From Bacteroidales bacterium UBA3724 (GTDB taxonomy: Bacteria; Bacteroidota; Bacteroidia; Bacteroidales; P3), in assembly GCA_002371315.1 (NCBI GenBank), contig DFHL01000038.1:6096-35280 (forward strand): a DNA stretch of 29,185 bases. The letters are read 5' to 3'. The first letter of the stretch is position 1; every line of letters starts with the position of its first letter. Below the pieces are notes generated by a model, which ran no database searches, was not told where the DNA came from, and saw only the letters and a program-made list of their open reading frames with translations. The position numbers and the translations under genes are program-made. Of this stretch, positions 22,075 through 28,770 are shown in pieces.

Positions 22075-23324
22075 GGTTTACAACCTTCATAGCTCGCCGC
22101 TACCTCTTTTCGAGGAAGGAGAAGACCATTGTCAACATCATCTCCTGGATTTCGCTGGTGGGTATCACCGTCAGCACGCTGGCGCTGATTGTCGTGATGT
22201 CGGTCTACAACGGCATCGGCGAACTGACGCAGTCGCTCTTCAACGTCTTCGACCCCGAACTGATTGTCGAACCGGCCGAAGGCAAGACATTCCGCACTTC
22301 GCAGATTGACTATGAGGCCATTGCCAATGCCGACGCCGTCGCCAACATATCGCAGATTGTCGAAGAAAACGCCTGGCTGACGCTGCGCCAGGCCGAAGCC
22401 ATCGTGCAGCTGCGCGGCGTAGACGAGGGCTACGGCAGGGCCTGCGGACTCGACACCCTCATCGCCGAAGGCGAATACCTATTAAAAGCGGAAAGCGACG
22501 ATTGGGGAGCGGAAAGCGACGGCATTGACTACGAGCCAGCACCGCAGCTGGACTATGTGCTGCTGGGCTGGAACATAATGATACGTATGGGCGTCAACTC
22601 GATGACCAACACGCCGCTGGCGCTGCACATCCCCAAGCGGGGCTCGTCGTCGATAGGCTTTTCGATGGACGAGGCCTTCAACAACGGCTACGCCTACCCG
22701 GCCGGCGCATTCCGCATTCAGGAGGAAATCGACGACCTCTATGTCATTGCCGACATCGACTTTGTGCGCCGCCTGATGTCCTACGCCCCTGACGAAGTGA
22801 CGGCCTTGGCCATTACGCTGAAGGATTCCAAGCAGCTGACCAGCACCAAAAGGCAGCTGCAGTCGCTGCTGGGCGACGGCTTCACGGTCAAGGACCGCTT
22901 CGAGCAGAAGCCACTCTACTACAAGATTTTCCGCTCCGAGCGGCTCGGCGTGTTCCTCATCCTGTCGCTCATCGTGCTCATTTCGACGCTCAACCTTATC
23001 GCTTCGCTTTCGCTGCTTATCATCAACAAGCGCAAGGACATCGCCACGATGCGCGCCCTGGGTATGGACCGCCAGCAGATACGCCGCGTTTTCTTCACCG
23101 AGGGCATCCTCATCGCACTGGTGGGCGTTGTCGCCGGACTGGTGCTGGGCTTCGTCACCTGCCTGCTGCAGCAGCATTTCGGCATCGTCAAGCTGGGTGC
23201 CAACGCCATCGTCGACGCCTTCCCCGTGGCAATGCGGCTGGTGGTCTTCGTCGCCACCTTCCTCGTCGTAACGCTACTTTCCACCCTCGTCGTGGCCTTC
23301 ACCGTCCGCAGGGCAAAAATCTAA
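22071..23324 (+). CDS. LolC/LolE-like ABC transporter permease (FtsX family)
   Basis: 417 residues beginning at a TTG that overlaps the rbfA stop. N-terminal FIARRYLFSRKEKTIVNIIS is the classical LolC/E start, followed by helix 1 (about 20-42), a large periplasmic MacB-type domain (about 45-275), and three C-terminal helices (about 285-310, 340-365 and 385-410) with KRKDIATMRALGMDRQQIRRVF, the coupling-helix segment. LolCDE releases lipoproteins from the inner membrane. No lolD ATPase is adjacent, as is common in Bacteroidota where the permease often follows rbfA. Assignment to lipoprotein release rather than another MacB-like role is by similarity only. Confidence 0.88.
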   Translation: MRFTTFIARRYLFSRKEKTIVNIISWISLVGITVSTLALIVVMSVYNGIGELTQSLFNVFDPELIVEPAEGKTFRTSQIDYEAIANADAVANISQIVEENAWLTLRQAEAIVQLRGVDEGYGRACGLDTLIAEGEYLLKAESDDWGAESDGIDYEPAPQLDYVLLGWNIMIRMGVNSMTNTPLALHIPKRGSSSIGFSMDEAFNNGYAYPAGAFRIQEEIDDLYVIADIDFVRRLMSYAPDEVTALAITLKDSKQLTSTKRQLQSLLGDGFTVKDRFEQKPLYYKIFRSERLGVFLILSLIVLISTLNLIASLSLLIINKRKDIATMRALGMDRQQIRRVFFTEGILIALVGVVAGLVLGFVTCLLQQHFGIVKLGANAIVDAFPVAMRLVVFVATFLVVTLLSTLVVAFTVRRAKI

Positions 23325-23336
23325 ATACATTATAAT

Positions 23337-24020
23337 ATGAATCAAGGAAAGCTCATTTGCAACGAACTGAAGGAGATACGCCGCAGCATAGCCCAAGAGA
23401 ACGGCATCGCATTGGATATCCCTGAATGCCACTACGACGGCCCGTGCGACGGCACCTGCCCGCGCTGCGAGGCCGAGCTGCAGCACCTGGAACAGGAGCT
23501 CACCCTTCGCGCCGCTATGGGCAAGGCAGCAGTGGTGGCAGGTCTTACACTGGGCCTCACGGCCGGGACGCTGACCGCCGCTGCGCAAGAGACCCTGCCA
23601 ACCCGAAGCAACGACAGCAATGGCGCCGAGCTGAAACAGTCGGACACCTGCATATTCCGGGGCTGCGTTATGGAAGAAAAGACAGGCGAACCGCTTCCTT
23701 TCGCCAACGTTATCATCAAGAGCAGAAAAAAAGTTGTCGGCGGTGCCCGAACCGACTTGGACGGCAATTTCACCGTCCGTGTGCCCAAGGGCAAATACGA
23801 CGTTGTGATAAGCGGAATCGGCTACAAGAATGAGACGTTCCAGTTAGACCTGACCAGCGACGAGGTCAGCGTCAAGGCCATTACCATCCAAGAAAGCAGC
23901 AAAACGCCAATGATGATGGGCATAGTGACAGTTTCGAAGAGCTCCCCCTTGATTGATATTGGCTTCCCCGAAAGCGGCGAGCGCATCGACGCCGACCGCA
24001 TCAAGCACTTCCCGAACTAA
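23337..24020 (+). CDS. Membrane-anchored protein: Cys4 domain, helix, carboxypeptidase-regulatory-like domain
   Basis: 227 residues. Residues 1-57 are cytoplasmic-looking with C31-x5-C37-x3-C41-x2-C44 (PECHYDGPCDGTCPRCEAE), probably a zinc site; I recall this N-terminal module in other Bacteroidales proteins. Residues 60-83 form a membrane helix or signal anchor ending LTAAAQ. Residues 105-180 are a CarboxypepD_reg-like beta-sandwich (GEPLPFANVIIKSRKK, GGARTDLDGNFTVRVPKGKY, ISGIGYKNETF). The tail is unstructured. The CX3CX2C spacing resembles a radical SAM motif, but there is no SAM fold around it. It is 12 bases after the LolC/E-like gene, and its stop codon overlaps the tatC stop on the other strand. 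Confidence 0.72.
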   Translation: MNQGKLICNELKEIRRSIAQENGIALDIPECHYDGPCDGTCPRCEAELQHLEQELTLRAAMGKAAVVAGLTLGLTAGTLTAAAQETLPTRSNDSNGAELKQSDTCIFRGCVMEEKTGEPLPFANVIIKSRKKVVGGARTDLDGNFTVRVPKGKYDVVISGIGYKNETFQLDLTSDEVSVKAITIQESSKTPMMMGIVTVSKSSPLIDIGFPESGERIDADRIKHFPN

Positions 24021-24805
24021 GCTTCTGCGTCCACTATATCTTCCTTGGGCTCTACCCTTCTCACCACCCTTATCGAAAACTCGTAGAGCTGCCATAGCGG
24101 CAACGCCACCAGGCCCATCGTGAAGACGTCGGTGCTTGGTGTTATGAATGCCGCTGCCACAAGCACCAATACAACTGCCACCTTGCGTCCACGACGCAGA
24201 AAGTCAGACCGCAGCACTCCTATCTTCGCAAAAAAGTAGGCCACTATAGGCATTTCAAACACCAGGCCCATCATCAGCATCAAGCCGATGAAGGTGCCCA
24301 TATACGACGTCAACGAAATCTGGTTGACAACATCCTGCGACACTTGATAGGTGCCAAGGAAATTAAATGTCAAGGGAAAGATGAGATAGTAGGCCAACGC
24401 AAGGCCAAGGAAGAACTGGAAAAAGAAAGCCAGTATGGCGACAATGGCCGGCCGGCGCTCGTTGCTGTAGAGCGCCGGCGCAACAAAGAGCCATATCTCC
24501 ACGATAAGGTATGGAAACGCAACCACCACGGCCAGATAGAACGAGATGCTGAGGTGCGTCATCAGCTGCGAGGCCAGGTTGATGTTGATAAGGTCAATAT
24601 GGCCGACATTGACGGCAAGGCCCAGCCTGGCCAGCAGCCTGTAGGTGACAAAGTCTGCCTTGCAGGGCGCGAAGATTATTTGCCCAAAGACAAAGTCTTT
24701 GCAGCAAAACGCCGCCACAGCGATGCCGAACACCACTGCAATGCTTCGTATCAGCAGCCAGCGGAACACCTCGACGTGGCCCCAAAAAGTCTTGCCCTCA
24801 CTCAT
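24017..24805 (-). CDS. tatC: Sec-independent protein translocase TatC
   Basis: 262 residues, six helices. TatC recognises twin-arginine signal peptides. Seen: N-terminal GHVEVFRWLLIRS, the conserved FPYLIVEIW segment (the family's Phe and Glu near the signal-binding site), APALYSNERR, and TPSTDVFTMGLVALPLWQLYEFS in the last helices. Its ATG overlaps the tatA stop by 4 bases. It is the last gene of the CXXX-peptide operon, whose two precursors both have twin-arginine motifs. The 3' end overlaps the convergent gene by 4 bases (CTAA serves both stops). Confidence 0.95.
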   Translation of the reverse strand: MSEGKTFWGHVEVFRWLLIRSIAVVFGIAVAAFCCKDFVFGQIIFAPCKADFVTYRLLARLGLAVNVGHIDLININLASQLMTHLSISFYLAVVVAFPYLIVEIWLFVAPALYSNERRPAIVAILAFFFQFFLGLALAYYLIFPLTFNFLGTYQVSQDVVNQISLTSYMGTFIGLMLMMGLVFEMPIVAYFFAKIGVLRSDFLRRGRKVAVVLVLVAAAFITPSTDVFTMGLVALPLWQLYEFSIRVVRRVEPKEDIVDAEA

Positions 24806-25014
24806 TGTGCATCGGCTTGACTCTCTTGTTTAGGAGAGTCTTCTGCAGCACTGTTAATCTCCTCCTCAACGCCGTTCATAGCCTTTTTGTATTCCTTGAC
24901 GCCCTTGCCCAGGCCTTTCATCAGTTCAGGGATCTTCTTTCCGCCGAAAAGCACAAGCACAATCAGCAGGATAACAACGATTTCGGGTCCACCGATAACT
25001 CCAAGCAAATGCAT
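24802..25014 (-). CDS. tatA: Sec-independent protein translocase TatA/E
   Basis: 70 residues. One N-terminal helix (about 7-23, IGGPEIVVILLIVLVLFGG) ending in the diagnostic FGGKKIPELMKGLGKGVKEY hinge and amphipathic helix, then an acidic tail. TatA oligomers form the translocation path. No tatB is nearby; a TatA-TatC minimal system is normal in Bacteroidota. It sits 3 bases after the 90-residue CXXX accessory gene and overlaps tatC, so it is translated as part of the peptide operon. Confidence 0.94.
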   Translation of the reverse strand: MHLLGVIGGPEIVVILLIVLVLFGGKKIPELMKGLGKGVKEYKKAMNGVEEEINSAAEDSPKQESQADAQ

Positions 25015-25017
25015 AGC

Positions 25018-25290
25018 CTATTCCTCCGACAGAAAGATTTCACACGAGTCGAAATTAATCTCCCAATGGCCATTGGGCGTACTTTTCCAGTTGTACTGCT
25101 GCGACATACGGTCCCACCAGTTCTGGAATTTGGTGCCTGTCTCGCCCAGGTCCTTCACCAGCTTCTGGTATAGAGCGTCGTTGTCAGGGGTCAGTATTTT
25201 TGCCAGTTCGTTGAGGCCGTTGCGCCGTTCGAAAAGTTGCTGTATTTCGTTGCGCTCCTCGGGGGTTACTTGTCCTACTTTTTCTTTCAT
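25018..25290 (-). CDS. CXXX repeat peptide modification system protein (small accessory protein)
   Basis: 90 residues, soluble and charged. An N-terminal helical part (PEERNEIQQLFERRNGLNEL, then LTPDNDALYQKLVKDLGE) is followed by an aromatic segment FQNWWDRMSQQYNW and a short beta-like end WEINFDSCEIFLSEE. I recall a family of this size and pattern named for its place in CXXX-repeat peptide systems. It has no Fe-S or nucleotide motif. By analogy with other RiPP pathways it may bind the precursor or bridge it to the maturase; that is inference. It is 6 bases after the SPASM-like gene and 3 before tatA. Confidence 0.75.
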   Translation of the reverse strand: MKEKVGQVTPEERNEIQQLFERRNGLNELAKILTPDNDALYQKLVKDLGETGTKFQNWWDRMSQQYNWKSTPNGHWEINFDSCEIFLSEE

Positions 25291-25296
25291 TGTTGA

Positions 25297-26226
25297 TTAC
25301 CATTCCTTTCTGACCTCAAACGGGTCGTTGTAATTAAGTTCTTTGATTTCCACTTCGGGCATAAACATTGCCTGCTCACGGATGGCTGCCAGCAGACGGC
25401 GCGAGGCCTCACGTTCGGTGTGGGCGACAATGCACTGCTCGCGGCTTGGCGTGTTGACCTCCAGTGTTGTTTTGCGGTTAAGCCAGATGCAGCGACGGCA
25501 GTGGTAGGCGTCGCAGTGTCGGCACAGCGGAGCGTGGTCGAGGCGAAGCAGCTGCTGGTTCTTGATGTCCTGAGGGTCTATGCTGTCGTCGGGGTTGCTG
25601 TAGTAGAACGCCGGACACAGATAGTACTTGCCGTTGGGGGCCAGCGTGATGTTCTCGACGCCGGCGTTGCAGTGGTTCGGCCGGTCGAGCATCATACGGT
25701 CGGTCAGCAGATTGAGCTGTGGCATACGACCGGCAAGGTACTCGCCCTTCAGCACCGATGCAAATTCCTCGAGGACACCGGCATAGCTCTTCAACTCTTC
25801 GTCCGTTATGGTCTCGATATCGGTGACGACGATGTTCAGCCTCTGCATCTTGGGCAAAATTTTGCCTATGGCCTCCGCATTTTCAAAAAGTTCCGCCTTC
25901 GTCAGTCGCAGCACGGCGACACCCTGGCCGACAGGAGTCTCGCCGGCGAGAACCGATTTGTCGAAAACCGTCACATCCGCAGGCGAGGCGCCTGCGTACC
26001 AGCCGCGTATGTCGTGGTGGTCGATGGTGTCTATCAGGTCGAGGTACTCCTGCGGCAGCTTGTAGTCGGGATAGACGAACTGGATCATCAGGTTCTGCTT
26101 CATAGCATAGAGAATGCCTGCCCTAAGGTCGTCAAGACTTATCAGCCGACGCTCTTTATGCGGATTGTCGCAATGGCAATAGCTGACGCTCGTGTCGTCC
26201 AAAAGTATCACTAAATATTGCATCAT
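25297..26226 (-). CDS. CXXX repeat peptide maturase (SPASM-like partner without radical SAM motif)
   Basis: 309 residues. The N-terminal 200 residues have no CX3CX2C cluster motif and no GGEP motif, but they do have alternating strands (LVILLDD, MIQFVYPD, LNIVVTDIET) like a degenerate TIM-barrel. The C-terminal part has a SPASM-type Cys pattern: HCNAGVENITLAPNGKYYLC, then LCRHCDAYHCRRCIWLNRKT and REQCIVAHTEREA. So it looks like a radical SAM-derived protein that kept the auxiliary-cluster domain. Residues 76-83 (WYAGASPA) are encoded exactly by a 24-base REP-like palindrome also found at 28818-28841. It lies 5 bases after the radical SAM gene. Likely a co-maturase that binds precursor or supplies clusters. 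Confidence 0.78.
   Translation of the reverse strand: MMQYLVILLDDTSVSYCHCDNPHKERRLISLDDLRAGILYAMKQNLMIQFVYPDYKLPQEYLDLIDTIDHHDIRGWYAGASPADVTVFDKSVLAGETPVGQGVAVLRLTKAELFENAEAIGKILPKMQRLNIVVTDIETITDEELKSYAGVLEEFASVLKGEYLAGRMPQLNLLTDRMMLDRPNHCNAGVENITLAPNGKYYLCPAFYYSNPDDSIDPQDIKNQQLLRLDHAPLCRHCDAYHCRRCIWLNRKTTLEVNTPSREQCIVAHTEREASRRLLAAIREQAMFMPEVEIKELNYNDPFEVRKEW
25978..26001 (-). repeat. REP-like palindromic element inside a gene
   Basis: A 24-base sequence identical to 28818-28841, built on the inverted repeat CGCAGGCG-AGG-CGCCTGCG followed by TACCA. Here it is in frame and encodes W-Y-A-G-A-S-P-A (residues 76-83 of the SPASM-like protein) without breaking the reading frame. Confidence 0.85.
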
Positions 26227-26231
26227 AAGCC

Positions 26232-27476
26232 TTAACAGATTTCGGGTTTGACATCACGTTTGTTTTTCTCGAATTCCTCGCGGCGGCCTTCCAACTCCAA
26301 TTTGCGGAACAGCTTGTTCCAATAGTAGTTGTTGGCGCGCACGCGGGCCTTGTGCATCAGGCAGATGGCTGTGCTGCGCTCGTAGATGGTGTTGGTCTGC
26401 GCGGCATCGTAGTTCTCGCCCTGGCACCAGGCGCAGCCCGATGCCACCTCGCAGTCGAGGCACTTCTGCGGACTCTGCGTTGTGCGGTCCAGCGTCAGGA
26501 AGGGTCGCAACAGGTTCCGGTTGATGCCGTCTTTGATGTTGCCGATAATCAAAGCCTTCTTGTCGCGCAGCGAGTACTGGGCAAAGCGCGTGCAGGGGTA
26601 TAGGTTGCCGGCAGCGTCGACGCTCAGCATACGACCGGCGCCGCACCAGTTCTGGTTGTCGCGCTCCGGGTCCAGCGGCTTGCCTATATGCTCGCTGAAG
26701 AACGAGCAGGCATAGTCCTGATAGTAGCCGCCGTCGATGATGGCGTCGGCCAGCTGCATCAGCTGCTCCTCGAAGCGAAGGTCGTCGCCATCCTGCCACA
26801 CGTCCTCGAACACCACATTGATATTCACCTGATGGATGCCAAGGTTGTAGAGATGAAGAACACTCTCCGTGATGTAGGGGATGTCCGCACTGCTAATGGT
26901 GACTTTCGTTCCCGCTTCGGGAAACTGCTCGAGCCACAGCGGGATATTCTTCACCACATCCTTGTATGAGCCACGATTTGAGGGGTGAATGATGCCGTTC
27001 TCGTCTGGCTTTGCCTCTTTCCACACGCGGTTCAGGTCGTGCTTCTTCTCCGTACCGTCGATGGTGATGCCTATCGACAGATGGTCGCGGTTCTTGGCGA
27101 TGAAGCGTTGTACCTCAGGCGTATGGTAGTTGATGCCGTTGGTCGAAAACGAGAAACGGTAGCTGTTGAACCAGTGATGGTTCAGCTCGAACATCCGCAG
27201 TTTCAGATAGTCGCAAATCTTGTCGATAAGCTCAATCTCCAGAAACGGCTCGCCACCAATAAAGTCCCATACCACGCTCTCCTCGCGAAACTCATCCTCG
27301 CGACTCAACACATAGTCGATAAACGCCTTTGCCGTTTCCCACGACATCCGCTCCTTAACATTCTTGCCAACAAGGTAACAATACTTGCAAGCCAACTGGC
27401 AGTCCTTGGTGACGATGAACGTGATGTTCTTCACGACTTCTTTTTGCCAAGCATCAAAGTTCGATTTTAATTTCAT
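26232..27476 (-). CDS. Radical SAM/SPASM peptide maturase, CXXX-repeat target family
   Basis: 414 residues. Radical SAM motif C26-QLA-C30-KY-C33 (TKDCQLACKYCYLVGK), GGEP motif in WDFIGGEPFLE near 75, SFSTNGINYH near 109, GITIDGTEKKHD near 137. The C-terminal SPASM domain has NWCGAGRMLSVDAAGNLYPC, QKCLDCEVASGCAWCQ and ATAICLMHKARV, enough Cys for two auxiliary [4Fe-4S] clusters. Such enzymes often make thioether (Cys to alpha-carbon) bonds in Cys-rich peptides. It begins 6 bases after the second precursor gene. Thioether formation on the Cys repeats is inferred, not shown. Confidence 0.9.
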   Translation of the reverse strand: MKLKSNFDAWQKEVVKNITFIVTKDCQLACKYCYLVGKNVKERMSWETAKAFIDYVLSREDEFREESVVWDFIGGEPFLEIELIDKICDYLKLRMFELNHHWFNSYRFSFSTNGINYHTPEVQRFIAKNRDHLSIGITIDGTEKKHDLNRVWKEAKPDENGIIHPSNRGSYKDVVKNIPLWLEQFPEAGTKVTISSADIPYITESVLHLYNLGIHQVNINVVFEDVWQDGDDLRFEEQLMQLADAIIDGGYYQDYACSFFSEHIGKPLDPERDNQNWCGAGRMLSVDAAGNLYPCTRFAQYSLRDKKALIIGNIKDGINRNLLRPFLTLDRTTQSPQKCLDCEVASGCAWCQGENYDAAQTNTIYERSTAICLMHKARVRANNYYWNKLFRKLELEGRREEFEKNKRDVKPEIC

Positions 27477-27482
27477 TGTGTT

Positions 27483-27845
27483 TTATACTCGAATTGTTGA
27501 TTGACAGGTTGCAGTACAATACTCTCTACATCCTCCTTTGCAAGAGAATTGACAATCATTGCTACAATTGAGTGTACAATTATTTGTACAATGATAGTAA
27601 CAAGAATTATCGCAACCATTTGTACAGGAAGAACTACAACTCTCGCATGTCGAATTCCCATTTCCATTTGTACTATTCCCCTTGCAGGTGCCACTACAAC
27701 TATTTAAACAAGAACCGCTACAATCGCTACAATAATCTTTTTGACACGAAGAAAAATGAGAAAGAACTAAGGATGATATTCCTAATAATGGCAGAACACT
27801 GTGTGACGCCTTTTTGAAAAAATTTCTTCTTGATATTATATCCAT
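27483..27845 (-). CDS. CXXX-repeat precursor peptide with twin-arginine leader, longer form
   Basis: 120 residues. N-terminal SRRNFFKKA (twin-arginine motif, residues 5-13) and a hydrophobic stretch LPLLGISSLVLSHFSSC. Then 19 Cys in all: a first block with four Cys at 4-residue spacing, a 12-residue Gly/Asn/Ser/Thr linker (KGNSTNGNGNST), and a second block with twelve Cys at exact 4-residue spacing. The spacer residues are Ser, Asn, Thr, Gly and a few Tyr, Phe or charged residues. The Cys in FSSC could be lipidated, though the lipobox is poor. The gene is clearly more AT-rich than the genes around it. It lies 21 bases after the other precursor. Confidence 0.85.
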   Translation of the reverse strand: MDIISRRNFFKKASHSVLPLLGISSLVLSHFSSCQKDYCSDCSGSCLNSCSGTCKGNSTNGNGNSTCESCSSSCTNGCDNSCYYHCTNNCTLNCSNDCQFSCKGGCREYCTATCQSTIRV

Positions 27846-27866
27846 ATAGTAATAGACGTTTGGGGG

Positions 27867-28181
27867 CTAGTATGCATAGCCTCTACAACTACTAGAGCAA
27901 GAACCTTTACAACTGCCCATACAGCCACCTTTACAAGCGCCACTGCACGATCCTGCACAGGATCCAGAGCACCCATAGGAACACGACCTTCCACAGCCAC
28001 CTTGACATCCATATGAACAGCCCCATTCACAACTTGTTGGCTCTGCTTCTTCAGCCGCCTTAGCAATTATTGGCGAACTCATCAGTGCAATTGCTCCGAG
28101 TACTGGCAATGCTTTCTTTGCTGCTTGTTTGAAGAATTCTCTGCGTGATTGCAGCTCTTCGTTTTGTTTCTTTTCTTCCAT
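27867..28181 (-). CDS. CXXX-repeat precursor peptide with twin-arginine leader, regular form
   Basis: 104 residues. N-terminal MEEKKQNEELQ precedes the twin-arginine motif SRREFFKQA (residues 12-20), a moderately hydrophobic helix LPVLGAIALMSSPIIAKA ending in an AxA-type site, then a core starting TSCEWGCSYG with thirteen Cys each four residues apart and no gap. Spacers are mostly Gly and Ser (SGS, AGS, KGG, MGS, KGS, SSS). With an exact period of four the Cys lie on one face if helical, and alternate regularly if extended. It is the first precursor gene of the operon; the long leader RNA upstream may control it. Confidence 0.88.
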   Translation of the reverse strand: MEEKKQNEELQSRREFFKQAAKKALPVLGAIALMSSPIIAKAAEEAEPTSCEWGCSYGCQGGCGRSCSYGCSGSCAGSCSGACKGGCMGSCKGSCSSSCRGYAY

Positions 28182-28287
28182 TGTGTTTGAATTTTAATAA
28201 TTATCCCTACTCATTTACAGGCTTTTCGGGTTACTCCGTTTACTTCAAATAAACACAAAAGAAAAGCGCGGGTCTAAACTGTCTTGC

Positions 28288-28410
28288 TTATCCCGTCAAC
28301 TTAGGCCTTCGCATTGCCTCCCAACTGAGGATAAGCAATGTCGAAGCCCACGCTGTAATGAAATACAATAGGAAAACTACGTATATTCCATACCCATAGG
28401 CGTCGGTCAT
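28288..28410 (-). CDS. Possible 40-residue single-helix membrane peptide in the operon leader
   Basis: ATG at 28410 to TAA at 28288, lying between the operon promoter and the first precursor (106 bases before it). The peptide MTDAYGYGIY... has a hydrophobic segment (about 9-30, with VVFLLYFITAWASTLLIL) and a positively charged end EAMRRPKLTG, a sensible small membrane-protein layout. The frame stays open 66 bases further upstream without an ATG, so it may be the end of a decayed longer gene. It could be a leader peptide, a small Tat or maturation partner, or chance. Confidence 0.4.
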   Translation of the reverse strand: MTDAYGYGIYVVFLLYFITAWASTLLILSWEAMRRPKLTG

Positions 28411-28570
28411 CGCGTTATCGTGCAGTTGGGGTTTGAAGTTGCGAAGTTCAAGTTGACCGCAAGAATAACGTCTAACTCAACGTCTTTCGATTATGTCTGT
28501 CGCCCGCCCAAACCTCCGAGGAACACTAATCAGTACGCACTGACAGTCCCCTCTCGGACTTCGACGTTTG
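28411..28570 (-). other. Possibly structured leader RNA of the CXXX-peptide operon
   Basis: About 160 bases between the predicted transcription start and the small reading frame. By eye on the minus strand: AACGTC near the 5' end can pair with GACGTT about 85 bases on; AGTCC/GGACT and CAGT/ACTG form small hairpins; CTGTC can pair with GACAG, in competition with the second arm of AGTCC/GGACT. I do not recognise a known riboswitch. Confidence 0.35.
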
Positions 28571-28576
28571 ACGGTG

Positions 28577-28607
28577 CAAAAATACAAACAATTCTGATAC
28601 TGACAAA
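28577..28607 (-). promoter_or_regulatory. Consensus Bacteroidota promoter of the CXXX-peptide/Tat operon
   Basis: Minus strand TTTG (28604-28607), exactly 19 bases, then TATTTTTG (28577-28584): a full match to TTTG-N19-TAnnTTTG. It is the best promoter in the window. Transcription should start near 28570. Confidence 0.8.
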
Positions 28608-28753
28608 ATTTATTTTCAAATTGCGCACTTTTTTTAGGCTATCGCGAAATAGTGCCCCTGCTCGCAAGCGAGCGAAATCTTGCGGAACTTGTAGATTTTT
28701 CTCTCCTGCTCGACGTTCCGCCTCGCGAAATCTATAAATCTTATAGATTATAA

Positions 28754-28770
28754 CGCTCGCAAAGCGAGCG
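28754..28770. repeat. Palindrome CGCTCGC-AAA-GCGAGCG
   Basis: Perfect 7-bp inverted repeat abutting the inverted AATT array. A related CTCGC-AA-GCGAG palindrome lies at 28661-28672, and the CGAGCGAG motif recurs in the hairpin at 1393-1428. Confidence 0.5.

Noticed and set aside
23427..23470. A radical SAM motif (CX3CX2C) in the protein at 23337-24020
   Set aside because: There is no SAM-binding barrel around it: the domain is under 60 residues and leads directly into a membrane helix.
27483..28181. Metallothioneins as the identity of the two Cys-rich proteins
   Set aside because: The exact 4-residue Cys period, twin-arginine leaders and neighbouring radical SAM/SPASM genes fit a modified peptide better than a cytoplasmic metal store. 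Metal binding by the product is still possible.
28420..28737. A 105-residue plus-strand gene upstream of the CXXX operon
   Set aside because: It runs through the consensus minus-strand promoter and shows no signal peptide, domain or coherent composition.
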